A DNA stretch of 64,000 nt from Fluviicola chungangensis (lineage in GTDB: Bacteria > Bacteroidota > Bacteroidia > Flavobacteriales_D > Crocinitomicaceae). Shown in pieces: positions 33,101 through 42,488 of the stretch. Both the position numbers and the translations under genes were made by a program. The notes beneath the pieces were generated by a model. That model had not been told where the DNA came from, did not search any database, and saw only the letters and a list, made by a program, of their open reading frames with translations. The stretch spans positions 310,001-374,000 of the forward strand of contig NZ_VLPL01000004.1 of NCBI RefSeq assembly GCF_007558725.1, in the 5' to 3' direction. The stretch's first letter is position 1. Every line of letters begins with the position of its first letter.

Positions 33101-36100
33101 ATAAAGGCTACCGATGCATCAGTAGTCACTGTAGAGCTGCTTCCCCCCGTATTAACATTTGAATAATTAAATGAAATGACAATATTAGACACACCATCCC
33201 AATTGAATGGAGTGGAGAACACATAATTATTCGTTCCCGTAGTCAATGTTTGAGCCGCATTTGAATAAACCTGAGTAAGCCCACTTACAATTGCTGTATT
33301 TGCTACAGCTGCATTTTGCGCAGTATGTCCTACATTGATGGTGAATGAGTTCATTGTTGTTGTACCTAAACTAGTAATATTTAGAGACAATGAAGTAATA
33401 TTTCCTGCGCTTAATCCCATTGCTGTCAATTCAGACGCACGATAAATATACTGCGTTTTAACCCCTCCATAACCATGATAGAAAGGAGAAATTCCTGATG
33501 ATGATGAAGTCCCTGAAGCATTACCGGTAACTACAGTTCCGGTTTTAATTAGGGATGCCGTTAAATTCGTTGATGAAGACACACAAATCGACGATGAAGA
33601 TGCAGTTGCTCCTGCGGTACTTCCGAATAACGGATCATCAAAATAAGTTGTTCCTGTATAACCGCTGTTAATCCCTAGAGAATTTGTTGCAGCAACTCCC
33701 CATGCAATTGTTGCATTGGATGGTGTTGGAACAGGAATCGTTCCTTCCCAGGTAGATCCGGAAACGTTCGTCATAACAATATTCGTTTGTGGAACACCAT
33801 TTACAGAATATCCGATAGTAGCTCCCGTTATTGTTCCTGCAGAAGTTGTAATATTTACAGAAACCAGACGAGCAGTTGCAACACATTGAGTGGTTGTTGG
33901 TGGTGTAACCGAATTCAAAGTAATAACCGGTGCCGGCGTGGTCCCTGCAAATTCATAAGCCCCCATATCAGGAGTAGCCGGACGAGTTGTACCTGTAAAG
34001 TCTGTTGTAATGGAAGGCGATGCAACTGGACTTGCCCCTCCTTCAACCTGCGTTACGATTCCGGCAACCGGGCGCAAAAAGTCAGAACTTGAACCTGTCA
34101 AGCTAATAAAGAAATTTCCTGCAGTTCCGTAACCTGCCCCCGTAAATGCAGCTTCACCTGTAATTGAATTTGCATCTCTAGGAGCAACAGCTGCCTGGTA
34201 AGAAAGCAAAGTCTGGTAAGATGTTGTTCCATCATACATAATCAAACGGGTCGCTGATGGCGTTCCTGCATAAAACAAATTACGGTTCGAAGTAGAAGCA
34301 TAATTATTCAATGCAACCCCGGAACGACGGAAAGCAACTGCAATTCCAGTACCAACAGGAGTTGTTTCATTGACAATGATATTATTTCGCATGTCTAATG
34401 CAGCTATTGTCGCAGTTGCATTTACCTGATGGTAGATCCCGGATGTTCCAAAGTTTGCTCCGGAAGAAGTTCCGCTCAGGTAAACCGAATTGTAATAAAC
34501 ACCATAAACAGCACCAGTTGAAGAAGAGTTAATATTAATTCCTCTGATAACATCAGTACCACTTGCAACCGGAGCTGTCAATCCGCTGATAATGTTATTC
34601 GATACATTTACGCCTGCACCACTAGTGATACTGACACCAAAAACTGTACCTCCGGCATTTGAGGAAGAAAGCGTGTAAATACGATTAGCATTGACATTGG
34701 TCATTGTCCCTCCGGAAATACCTATAGCACTTACCAAGCTCGCTCCGGTTGAAGACAATCCGTGGATATCATTGTTTGAAATGTTAACTACCGGTGAAGT
34801 ATTTGAAGAAGTAATTCCAACAACAGCTCCCCCAGTCCCGGTCGAAGACAATCCAAAAATCGTATTGGAAGTAACATTCAACGGATTAGCAGTATTTAAT
34901 GAAGCATTAATACTCATTCCCGTTACGGAACCCTGTCCCGTGACATTGGTAAATGTATTCCCTGAAATTGCTGATATCCCATTGAAATAACTAACATTCA
35001 ACAACGTAATTGATGAAGTACCTCCTGTCAGGTTATTAATCGTATTTCCGGTAATACTCTTAGTGCTTGTTCCGCTACCAGTACCATCCGTATTATTAAA
35101 ACCGGTGAAAGTAGTCCCTCCGGTTAAATTAATATTCGAGAAATTATTATTTGCATAGGTAGCCGTTGTCCCATTCTGAGAAGAACCATTTGTAGTCGTT
35201 AATGTTACTGTTCCACCCGCACCCGATTTCGTAAACTGAGTTCCAATGGTATTATTGGAAATTGTTGTAGAACCACCAGACGGAATCGTGAAAGAATGAG
35301 ATACAAAAGTAACACTTCCGGTAGTTGTAACAGTCAGGTTATTAAAACTGTTGTTACTAATTGTTGTGGTTAAGTTTGTACTCACAGTAGAAATGAACGT
35401 CAAAGTACCCGTTGGAGAAGCCACGCTGTGTCCAAAACCATTAAATTGGTTATTTGACATATCCAGTGTCGAAGTGGCAGAAGCAGATCCTGAAGGAGAA
35501 GTAATCCCCACAACAGATCCTCCTACAGCAGCTGACAATAAATTAAATGTATTATTTGAAAATACTTGTGAAAAGGTTCCTGTTGGAGTATTGGAAAATG
35601 CCTGAAGCTGAATTCCATTCAAAGTACCCGCAGTCACCGTTCCATTGCTGGCAAGAGTATTATAGGAACAATTTGTATTTTTTACGTTACGAACTAAAAT
35701 TCCGTTAACGGTTCCGGAAACACTACTAAAACCAGAAAATGTGCCGGTTAATCCGAAGGTAATTGAGTTCCCATCTCCGGACGCACCCCCGATTGTCAAA
35801 CCGGATGCATGATCAGCCGCCGCAGTAGGCCCTAAAACTACAATCCCCAAGTTAACTGATGAAATCGTGTTTCTCCTAATAGTCAAATTGTTATTATTAC
35901 CAGTAGTAGCAGTTGCCCCAGTAGTCATATTAGTTGCATTGTGAGTGGAATTTGCATAAATACCCATCGCATTCTGATACGTTGCACCCAAGCTAATGGT
36001 GTTGTCCGTTATAGTAACATTTTGACACCCGTCAGTGGTTGTATTATAAAACAATGCAATCCCAAACTCGGTCATGTTATTTGACGCAGCAGCAGTTGTT

Positions 36101-36519
36101 GTATTCGCTGCATTCTCTCTCAAATCCAATCCTGAAATGGTTACATAGTCAGACCCGATTAATTTGATAATTCCATCATTCAAGGCACCAGAAGTCAATG
36201 CCCCAGATGCAGTAATTACCGGTTTAGGTGCTCCGCCCGTTCCCTGGATAATGATCGGGTCTGCCACTGTTCCTGTAGCAGTAATTGTAAACCCTCCTGC
36301 CGGTGCCGTTTCGGTATACCCGGAAGGAACATTTAAAGTAACACCCCCGGAACCAATTCCGTTTGTGTTGATGTCGGTAATGAAGGCTGCAATGGTCGCA
36401 TAGTCAGTCGGAATCGTTTTGGTTCCCGAGACCTGTCCAAACAAACTTCCCGAACCAAGGATCAAAAGTGCAAAGCACAGAATGAACCCTGAAAAATTCA
36501 TGGTACTGTTTTTCAACAT
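30118..36519 (-). CDS. Giant T9SS surface protein with parallel-beta-helix and Ig-like repeats
   Basis: 2133 residues. Signal peptide (about 1-28, SGSLFGQ). Residues about 35-900 are Asn/Thr/Gly-rich with repeated NN.F.N...G and SGLT/ITGNTI turns, typical of right-handed parallel beta-helices. Residues about 930-1220 include a jelly-roll-like region (GYGGVKTQYIYRASELTAMG). Ig/PKD-like repeats with ATTTYTATITAAGC-type strands follow, then a second jelly roll (STDGGTTWSTLKDY). Six near-identical 51-residue repeats occupy about 1676-1982, and the T9SS type A domain is at the end (SVHPNPTHDVVIITMD ... IERIVKN). Resembles SprB-like or adhesin surface proteins; function inferred only. Confidence 0.88.
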   Translation of the reverse strand: MLKNSTMNFSGFILCFALLILGSGSLFGQVSGTKTIPTDYATIAAFITDINTNGIGSGGVTLNVPSGYTETAPAGGFTITATGTVADPIIIQGTGGAPKPVITASGALTSGALNDGIIKLIGSDYVTISGLDLRENAANTTTAAASNNMTEFGIALFYNTTTDGCQNVTITDNTISLGATYQNAMGIYANSTHNATNMTTGATATTGNNNNLTIRRNTISSVNLGIVVLGPTAAADHASGLTIGGASGDGNSITFGLTGTFSGFSSVSGTVNGILVRNVKNTNCSYNTLASNGTVTAGTLNGIQLQAFSNTPTGTFSQVFSNNTFNLLSAAVGGSVVGITSPSGSASATSTLDMSNNQFNGFGHSVASPTGTLTFISTVSTNLTTTISNNSFNNLTVTTTGSVTFVSHSFTIPSGGSTTISNNTIGTQFTKSGAGGTVTLTTTNGSSQNGTTATYANNNFSNINLTGGTTFTGFNNTDGTGSGTSTKSITGNTINNLTGGTSSITLLNVSYFNGISAISGNTFTNVTGQGSVTGMSINASLNTANPLNVTSNTIFGLSSTGTGGAVVGITSSNTSPVVNISNNDIHGLSSTGASLVSAIGISGGTMTNVNANRIYTLSSSNAGGTVFGVSITSGAGVNVSNNIISGLTAPVASGTDVIRGININSSSTGAVYGVYYNSVYLSGTSSGANFGTSGIYHQVNATATIAALDMRNNIIVNETTPVGTGIAVAFRRSGVALNNYASTSNRNLFYAGTPSATRLIMYDGTTSYQTLLSYQAAVAPRDANSITGEAAFTGAGYGTAGNFFISLTGSSSDFLRPVAGIVTQVEGGASPVASPSITTDFTGTTRPATPDMGAYEFAGTTPAPVITLNSVTPPTTTQCVATARLVSVNITTSAGTITGATIGYSVNGVPQTNIVMTNVSGSTWEGTIPVPTPSNATIAWGVAATNSLGINSGYTGTTYFDDPLFGSTAGATASSSSICVSSSTNLTASLIKTGTVVTGNASGTSSSSGISPFYHGYGGVKTQYIYRASELTAMGLSAGNITSLSLNITSLGTTTMNSFTINVGHTAQNAAVANTAIVSGLTQVYSNAAQTLTTGTNNYVFSTPFNWDGVSNIVISFNYSNVNTGGSSSTVTTDASVAFISSLAIYADNASASCLFTAVSSGQACMGTSSNTTTSTRPAFTIAGNKAPAVTSVSWSDGVGTVGTTNPLTVSPTATTTYTATITAAGCSVSPSPTVTVTVNPLPSTPIAANSTQCGTQVPTASVTSTSGLPTPTFMWYDAAVAGTVLQSGTSTTYTTAISATATFYVSELNTVTGCESARVPVTVTVSTPDAISASTSAAAICLNGSVNLTAANTNPTPVQNYTYSWVSTAGSGAETPVAGNPVTITPTVVGSYTYTVTAVDGGCVTTNTVSVTVNANPAANTAGVSDNSICNGELVNLTSSLPTTVSPLIQDFNSGLGTWTTTYNGTAPATTGFGIQNAPYSYTTYFSNFATPNGGGFAMSNADMGSSGNKTRTTLVSPVFSTAGMTSGTLTFQNLYRKWNSGDSLVRLEISTDGGTTWSTLKDYLPLGSQGVVTDLAQVPANESIALTAPYLNQPNMRIRFNYVSAWGYYWIIDDVNLTGTSGLSLAWTSSPAGFTSSSQNPTGVAPTVSTTYTITATNGAGCTSTASVAVTVNQPSSSSVTVTACDSYTWAQNNSTYTSSGAYTAVVSNAVGCDSTITLNLTINNSTAATVTQTACGSYTWPINNATYTASGTHTATISNALGCDSVITLNLTINNPTSATVNQMACQTYTWPVNNTTYTTSGVYTGVLTNALGCDSVITLNLTIGGPSASSVSVMECSSYTWAQNGMTYAASGAYTDTITNMFGCDSVITLNLIINQPSASSVSVTECSSYTWAQNGMTYTASGMYTDTISNSVGCDSVITLDLTINMPTSSMLTVSTCSPAYTWAQNGMTYTTSGMYNDTISNAIGCDSIITLDLTITPFVATATDNGDATITASAGTTYQWINCTTNTPIAGATAQTFAPAANGTYAVVVSNGTCSDTSNCVTIANVGIKEHLISIISVHPNPTHDVVIITMDAASAVVEVMDVQGKLVQTTQIKSGDPVDLSAYERGVYTLRIKTDAGTSIERIVKN
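30573..31492 (-). repeat. Six tandem 153-bp coding repeats
   Basis: Each unit encodes about 51 residues with the frame YTWAQNGMTYTASG and GCDSVITLNLTI. Units 1-6 keep the Cys in T-x-C-x-x-YTW and in GCDS, two Cys per repeat. Nucleotide similarity between neighbouring units is high, so the array is prone to copy-number change. Confidence 0.85.
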
Positions 36520-36917
36520 AATCTATAATTTAAGTAACAGTGCAAAAGTGAGACTATCCTTACTACAAACAAAATTGATATGCTAATTGGCATAGCAATA
36601 ATTGATTTAATAAACCGTTTTAGTGAATTTAACAAAAACTTAATAAATAGTTAAACACAAGTGAAATCAGGGTGAATCAAGTTAAAACGAGGGTGAAAAA
36701 GAATGTGAAAGCATGTTAATTATTTAACGTAATAATTTGAAACGATTCGGACACCCGATAAAAACCAATGCTCCTAAAAGCCTAAAAACGTTAATCATTT
36801 AGACATTCTGTTGCTTTTTAGTACTAAAATTTTAAAAAATCGTTTTTTAACATTAGTGTTAAATAATAGTTGACTATATTAACTATATTCTTGAAACTTT
36901 AAGTTGGCGGCTTCTCT
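36520..36917. other. AT-rich intergenic region
   Basis: About 400 bases between two minus-strand genes with no open frame or strong hairpin. It must hold the promoter of the giant surface-protein gene, but I could not single out a confident -7/-33 pair. Confidence 0.5.
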
Positions 36918-38165
36918 CTAGAAAATGCGAATAACTTTTTCAAATCCCCCGGAATCAGTCAAATGAAGTACCTGGAACTGGTTTATCCTGGAGATCATTA
37001 GCGGATTCTTATTCGACAGTGATTGTTCGGTTAACAATTTTCCATCAATACTGAATGTGCGGATTAAAAATGTACCTCCTGAAGAGGTCAATTCAATGAA
37101 TTCATCACTTGTTTTTACTTTAATTCCATCAAAAAGATGATCGTGCACTCCAAGGGTCGTCACCTGGATTGAAAAAGTGTCCGTATTGCAGGAAGAGGAA
37201 GCAATTAATTGAACATTATAAATTCCGTTTCCCCCGAATGTGTGTTGCGCATCTTCCGTTATTGCACTTTGACCATCCCCAAAATCCCAGGTATAAGTTG
37301 TTGCTCTTGAACTGGTATTTGTCAGCTGAATCGTGTCTCCATTTTGGACCAGGGTAAAAGAAGCTTGTGTCGGTTCATCAACAGGATGCAGGTGAAAATG
37401 ATCCAGTGAATCCAGAATAACTGCCGCAGCTGCATTTTGCAAAACCCATGCTTCTCCCGCACCTATTCCCGGATGATAATCCGATCCGGATGGAGATTCC
37501 CTGAAAAGAGATGTGTAAAAAGTACATGCAGCCAGATAGGTACCTTCTAAAGATGGATGCGATTCATCTGCATTGTAGAGATTAATTAACGGATAGTTTG
37601 CGCGAACATATGACCAAACCCTTCCAACCGGTGACACCATTGCGCGATCGCTGGAATCCGCCATGCGCATGTATGCATGATACAAGCGCGTATTCATTTT
37701 CTCGAATGTATTGATCTCCGACCATTGCGAATCACCGTTCTGTCTTCCCCAGGTCATGTAATACATCACATTACTGCAGGGATTATTCGCCCAAATACTG
37801 TCAGATAACTGCATCGCATAAGGCAAAGTCTGCGTATTAACCTGGACATCCGGAAAGCTCGGCTCCTGGCTTTGCCCCTGAATCACTACTACATCCCAGG
37901 GTTTGGAATGGATTTTCGAATAGGTTAACGGATCTGTTGTGTGATTTTGAAAAGTATAACCTCCGTTTGTCTTGGAGTCTATGGTTAGTTCTTTTCCAAG
38001 ATTAGCAGCAAGTGCTCCGAAAGTGCCCGGAAGATCGTTTACATAGGTATAACTGTTTCCAATGAAAAGAACAGAAACAGAATCCTGTGCACAGACATAA
38101 GAACCAACAACCGGGAAACAAAAGAGGAAAAGGATCCACCGCAACGGACAGGTAATTTTTTTCAT
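36918..38165 (-). CDS. Secreted DUF4886/SGNH-hydrolase-like protein with PKD domain
   Basis: 415 residues. Signal peptide (about 1-26). SGNH-like domain (about 28-255) of the DUF4886 type: SVLFIGNSYTYVNDLPG with the catalytic Ser in GNSYT, WDVVVIQGQSQEPSF, and the C-terminal DESHPS block providing Asp/His. A PKD domain (about 265-330, TYTWDFGDGQSAITED) follows, and the end resembles a T9SS sorting domain (GTFLIRTFSIDGKL ... FEKVIRIF). Probably an exported esterase or glycan deacylase; substrate unknown. Confidence 0.82.
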   Translation of the reverse strand: MKKITCPLRWILFLFCFPVVGSYVCAQDSVSVLFIGNSYTYVNDLPGTFGALAANLGKELTIDSKTNGGYTFQNHTTDPLTYSKIHSKPWDVVVIQGQSQEPSFPDVQVNTQTLPYAMQLSDSIWANNPCSNVMYYMTWGRQNGDSQWSEINTFEKMNTRLYHAYMRMADSSDRAMVSPVGRVWSYVRANYPLINLYNADESHPSLEGTYLAACTFYTSLFRESPSGSDYHPGIGAGEAWVLQNAAAAVILDSLDHFHLHPVDEPTQASFTLVQNGDTIQLTNTSSRATTYTWDFGDGQSAITEDAQHTFGGNGIYNVQLIASSSCNTDTFSIQVTTLGVHDHLFDGIKVKTSDEFIELTSSGGTFLIRTFSIDGKLLTEQSLSNKNPLMISRINQFQVLHLTDSGGFEKVIRIF

Positions 38166-38256
38166 TTTAGTACGTTTTACTCTTAAACACTGTTCCGGTT
38201 TTGGAGTTGCCCGAATATTTGCCTTATTTTACCGGTGGTATTGTAATCCTAAACAA

Positions 38257-40512
38257 ATGAAAAATGTCTTCATTGCCCTAATTTCGATCATCGCAAGTTC
38301 TCACCCGGTTCTTTCGCAGACTTACCTGGGATTTGAATACAATCCGAACATCCCGGTGAAGAACGGAACCACCACATTGAAAAATCCCTGGGCAGGCGGA
38401 ATCAATTACGGACAGTTTTCCACGATCGATTATAATTTCGATGGACTGGATGATTTGGTAATCTTTGACCGAAGCGGAGATGAGTTTGTTTTGATGGAAC
38501 ATACCATCAACGCATCTGTTCACGGATACCAATATGTTTACAAAGGATTCCGTTTTTTTCCCGCCGATTGCAGGTACCGGGCTGCCTTCGTGGACTATGA
38601 TGCAGATGGGAGAAAAGACCTTTTCACGTATGGAATCGGGGGAGTCAAGGTGTACCGGAACATAGGAAACGCATCGGTCGGCCTGCAATGGCAGTTGATT
38701 ACAGACATTTTGCAAACAGATTATGCCGGAGACATTTCCAACTTGTATGTGAGTGCAGGAGATATTCCGGCCTATACCGATGTCGATTTTGACGGAGATA
38801 TGGATGTGTTAACCTTCCACATCGGGGGTCAGAATCTCCTTTACCATCAGAACCAAAGCATGGAGCTTTACGGAATTCCGGATTCCCTGATCTTTATCCT
38901 GAAAAATCAGTGTTGGGGAAAATTCAGTGAGGACGCAAACAGCAATGATTTATTCCTGAATGAAACCGCTTACCCATGTGAAAACGGGGACATTCCGAAT
39001 CCACTGCGACCGGAAAACCCCGGGAAAGAGATAGAAAATGAAAGCATTACACGACATTCCGGTTCCACGATCCTTGCAATCGACCTGAATAATAATGGAG
39101 TCATGGACCTCATCCTGGGCGATGTCTCTTATCCGGGAATCAGTTTGTTAATGAACGGTGGAACAGCTCCCAATACCAATTCGGCAATGATCAGTCAGAC
39201 GCACGATTTTCCTTCTGCAGCAAATCCGGGTTACATGCAATTATTCCCTGCCATTTATTGGGAAGATGTGGACTTTGACGGAAAAAAAGACCTCATCGTC
39301 GCCCCGAACGCCCGAACAGTTTCCGAAAACCAAAAAAGTGTGCAATTCTTCAAGAATACGGGAACGAATGCCCTCCCCAATTTTGTTTTCCAGGAAAACA
39401 ATTTCCTGCAAAAGGATATGATTGATCACGGCTTGGGGAGTATTCCTGTATTAGTAGACGAGAATGGTGACGGCTTGAAAGACCTGCTGGTTGCAAACTT
39501 CGTACGCTATAAACCGACGCTGAACCTGGAATCCGTATTCCAATTATATCGAAATACAGGAACCGCTTCCAACCCGGAATTCACGCTTGTAAACAATGAT
39601 TACCTGGGACTTTCTTCCCTTGGATTGGGATTACGGGCCGTTCCGACTTTCGGAGATCTGGACGGTGACGGTGATTCTGATTTGATTATCGGCCAGGAAA
39701 ATGGTAACCTGGTCCGTTTCACCAACAATGCCGGATCGGGAAATTCACTGAGCTTTGGAGCAGCAACTCCTTTAACAGATCACAACGGAACAACGATCAA
39801 CGTGGTATCGTATGCTTTCCCGCAACTTTTCGACCTGAACAAGGACGGATTATTGGACCTGGTCATTGGAAGAAAAACTGGAGAAATATCCTATTATCAA
39901 AATACAGGCACGGGCAGCAATCCCATTTTTACCCTGATCACACAAAACCTGGGACAAGTGGATATTTCACCCAACCCGGACGGATATGCCGCTCCACATT
40001 TTTTCCGGGAAAACGACACCACCCATTTATTCGTCGGGGCCTACAATGGAAAACTGAACTATTACAGGAACATTGACGGTCATTTAACCGATGGAGATAC
40101 CTTCAGTTTGTATTCGGACAGTTACCTGGACCTGGAAACCGGTCTATACAGCACCGTTTTTGTCAACGACATTGACGGGAACGGCTTCCTGAACCTGTTT
40201 GTCGGGCAGGATTTAGGCGGACTATTCCTTTTCGAAGCTGATCCTTTAAGCACTTCCTCCTTAAATGAATGGAAGGCAGAATCAAACCTGGTGTTGTTCC
40301 CAAATCCCGGAAATCAATGGGTACAGGTTCTGGCAAAAAACGGATCTTCTTCCGGGTTGGAACTTCATGGAGTATATAACAACCTAGGACAAAAACAGTT
40401 CGTGGCACTTTCGGGAACGACAATTGATGTAAGCGATCTGAGCAGCGGTTCCTATTATTTTGTACTTGAGATGAATGGAAGAATTGAGCACTTGAACTTT
40501 ATAAAAAACTAA
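38257..40512 (+). CDS. Secreted FG-GAP/VCBS repeat protein with T9SS domain
   Basis: 751 residues. Signal peptide about 1-20 (HPVLSQ). Repeated Ca-binding loops of the D-x-D-x-D-G-x-x-D-L form (DYNFDGLDDLVIFD, DYDADGRKDLFTYG, DVDFDGDMDVLTF, DLDGDGDSDLIIG, DLNKDGLLDLVIG) mark an FG-GAP/VCBS beta-propeller fold like that of integrin alpha chains. The C-terminus is a type A T9SS domain (LFPNPGNQWVQVL ... EHLNFIKN). Surface or secreted; ligand unknown. Divergent from the DUF4886 gene with a 91-base shared promoter region. Confidence 0.88.
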   Translation: MKNVFIALISIIASSHPVLSQTYLGFEYNPNIPVKNGTTTLKNPWAGGINYGQFSTIDYNFDGLDDLVIFDRSGDEFVLMEHTINASVHGYQYVYKGFRFFPADCRYRAAFVDYDADGRKDLFTYGIGGVKVYRNIGNASVGLQWQLITDILQTDYAGDISNLYVSAGDIPAYTDVDFDGDMDVLTFHIGGQNLLYHQNQSMELYGIPDSLIFILKNQCWGKFSEDANSNDLFLNETAYPCENGDIPNPLRPENPGKEIENESITRHSGSTILAIDLNNNGVMDLILGDVSYPGISLLMNGGTAPNTNSAMISQTHDFPSAANPGYMQLFPAIYWEDVDFDGKKDLIVAPNARTVSENQKSVQFFKNTGTNALPNFVFQENNFLQKDMIDHGLGSIPVLVDENGDGLKDLLVANFVRYKPTLNLESVFQLYRNTGTASNPEFTLVNNDYLGLSSLGLGLRAVPTFGDLDGDGDSDLIIGQENGNLVRFTNNAGSGNSLSFGAATPLTDHNGTTINVVSYAFPQLFDLNKDGLLDLVIGRKTGEISYYQNTGTGSNPIFTLITQNLGQVDISPNPDGYAAPHFFRENDTTHLFVGAYNGKLNYYRNIDGHLTDGDTFSLYSDSYLDLETGLYSTVFVNDIDGNGFLNLFVGQDLGGLFLFEADPLSTSSLNEWKAESNLVLFPNPGNQWVQVLAKNGSSSGLELHGVYNNLGQKQFVALSGTTIDVSDLSSGSYYFVLEMNGRIEHLNFIKN

Positions 40513-40610
40513 CCAACTTAAAATCAACAAGTTAAAAACAATCTGTTCGTATCTTTGGGAACACTCTAATTTGGGAACTTGGAAATTTCAAAATTCCTGA
40601 AGAAAGAAAA

Positions 40611-41414
40611 CTAAAGTCTCAGATAAGTTTCAAAAGCGACTTGTTGCGACCATTGAATACATTGGATTTCCGATTCAAAAATCCCGTACAGAGTTGATCC
40701 GGAACCTGTCATAGCCGCATAGACCGCTCCGTTCTCATACAACTCTTTTTTAACCTGTTCCAATTGTGGGTATTTCAGGAAAACAAATCGTTCAAAATCA
40801 TTCACTAAATGAGTTTTCCAGGTTTGGACCGGTTGCTGTAACACCTCAATCAATGGAGCACGCGTATTATCCGGGACTACTCCTTCAAATGCTTCTTTAG
40901 TAGAAATGTGAATCCCCAGGTTTACCAATACGACCCACTTATTTTTCAGATCACAGGCCAAGGAGCTCAAAATTTCTCCGCGGCCTGTCGCATACTGAAT
41001 TCCTCCTTCGATAAAAAAAGCACAATCAGAACCTATAGAGGAAGCCATTTCCTTCAAGGTTTCGTTTCCGATCTCAGGCGCATAATGGTCGCGCATTAAC
41101 TTCAAGGCAAAAGCCGCATCCGAAGAACCGCCTCCCAAGCCGCCTCCCATCGGGATCAGTTTGTGCAGGTGGAAAGATACTGTTGGAATAGCTTTGTATT
41201 TTCGAAATTCCTTTTCAGCATCTAAAACCAAATTCCCATAACCGGGGATTTCCAGTCCAGATGAGGTAAATGCCGGTTTCTCACTTTCGACCAATTCGAG
41301 GATATCATTAAACGGAAGTTCCAACATCCCAGTTTCAATCTCATGGTAACCATCCTCCCGTCTTTTCAGGATGTGCAAACCCAGGTTTATTTTGCATGTT
41401 GGAAAATTAATCAT
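40611..41414 (-). CDS. ispE: 4-diphosphocytidyl-2-C-methyl-D-erythritol kinase
   Basis: 267 residues, GHMP kinase of the non-mevalonate isoprenoid pathway; phosphorylates CDP-methylerythritol with ATP. Visible: FPTCKINLGLHILKRREDGY at the start (with the Lys/Asn active-site motif), the ATP loop PMGGGLGGGSSDAAFALKLM near residue 88, and AMTGSGSTLYGIF near the C-terminus. Slightly short of the usual 280-290 residues but complete in motifs. It is divergent from accA with a 59-base spacer. Confidence 0.95.
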   Translation of the reverse strand: MINFPTCKINLGLHILKRREDGYHEIETGMLELPFNDILELVESEKPAFTSSGLEIPGYGNLVLDAEKEFRKYKAIPTVSFHLHKLIPMGGGLGGGSSDAAFALKLMRDHYAPEIGNETLKEMASSIGSDCAFFIEGGIQYATGRGEILSSLACDLKNKWVVLVNLGIHISTKEAFEGVVPDNTRAPLIEVLQQPVQTWKTHLVNDFERFVFLKYPQLEQVKKELYENGAVYAAMTGSGSTLYGIFESEIQCIQWSQQVAFETYLRL

Positions 41415-41473
41415 GCCGTAAAATTAATAGATGCGAACTATTTTCGTAAATTTCGCCCCTCAAAATAGCAATT

Positions 41474-42430
41474 ATGTCTACATATTTAGATTTTGAAGAA
41501 CCTTTAAAGGCTTTAGAAGAACAAATTGAACAAACACGTGAGATCGGCAACAGTACAGGCGTCGATATGTCCGACAAGATCCGTGATCTGGAAGAGGCAC
41601 TTACCAAAAAAACAAAAGAAATATTCAGCAAGTTGACCCCATGGCAACGCGTTCAACTGTCCCGTCATCCTGACAGACCCTATACATTGGCTTACATCAA
41701 TGCAATCACCGGTTTTTCTTTCCAGGAATTGCACGGGGACAGAACGGTAAGAGACGACAAAGCCATGATTGGCGGTTTCGGGTTACTTGACGGAAGAACG
41801 GTCATGTTTATCGGTCAGCAGAAAGGGATCAATACCAAAATGCGCCAGTACCGTAATTTCGGAATGCCGAATCCGGAAGGATACCGCAAGGCTTTGCGTT
41901 TGATGAAATTGGCTGAAAAATTCAACAAACCGATTGTAACGTTTATCGACACTCCTGGAGCATTTCCGGGGTTGGAAGCGGAAGAAAGAGGACAAGGAGA
42001 GGCCATTGCCCGCAACATTTATGAAATGATGCAGTTGAAAGTTCCTGTAATTTGCATCATCATCGGTGAAGGTGCATCCGGTGGAGCTTTGGGAATCGGT
42101 GTCGGTGATAAAGTCGTTATGATGGAAAATACCTGGTATTCGGTTATTTCTCCGGAATCATGCTCTTCCATTTTATGGAGATCTTGGGAGTTCAAAGAAA
42201 AAGCTGCGGAAGCGTTGAAACTAACGAGTTCGGATATGAAACGACTGAAATTGGTTGACGATGTGATTGAAGAACCACTTGCCGGTGCTCACAGAGACCA
42301 GGAAGCAAGCTTCCAAAACGTAAAGGATAAAATCATTCAATACCTAAGTGAATTGGATGCAAAAAAACCTGAACAACGAGTGGAAGAACGCATCGAAAAA
42401 TTCAATTCAATGGGTGTTTGGAACGGATAA
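41474..42430 (+). CDS. accA: Acetyl-CoA carboxylase carboxyltransferase subunit alpha
   Basis: 318 residues, the alpha half of the carboxyltransferase that makes malonyl-CoA for fatty-acid synthesis; partner AccD is outside the window. N-terminal helical hairpin ([20 protein letters not shown]), then crotonase-like core with [30 protein letters not shown], and then [20 protein letters not shown] near 155-175 and [15 protein letters not shown] near 205. Length matches the family. Monocistronic, ended by the hairpin at 42449-42488. Confidence 0.97.
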   Translation: MSTYLDFEEPLKALEEQIEQTREIGNSTGVDMSDKIRDLEEALTKKTKEIFSKLTPWQRVQLSRHPDRPYTLAYINAITGFSFQELHGDRTVRDDKAMIGGFGLLDGRTVMFIGQQKGINTKMRQYRNFGMPNPEGYRKALRLMKLAEKFNKPIVTFIDTPGAFPGLEAEERGQGEAIARNIYEMMQLKVPVICIIIGEGASGGALGIGVGDKVVMMENTWYSVISPESCSSILWRSWEFKEKAAEALKLTSSDMKRLKLVDDVIEEPLAGAHRDQEASFQNVKDKIIQYLSELDAKKPEQRVEERIEKFNSMGVWNG

Positions 42431-42448
42431 CACAGAGGAATTTATGAT

Positions 42449-42488
42449 AAATAAGTAGGGACGGAAAATTTTCCATCTCTACTTATTT
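42449..42488. terminator. Bidirectional terminator between accA and the convergent gene
   Basis: Long imperfect stem with AAATAAGTAG paired to CTACTTATTT and inner GGAAAATTTTCC; A and T tracts on both sides serve both strands. Confidence 0.8.

Noticed and set aside
31838-36403. Several open frames of 60-100 codons antisense to the giant surface-protein gene
   Set aside because: They follow the repeat structure and codon bias of the minus-strand gene and have no start signals or family patterns.
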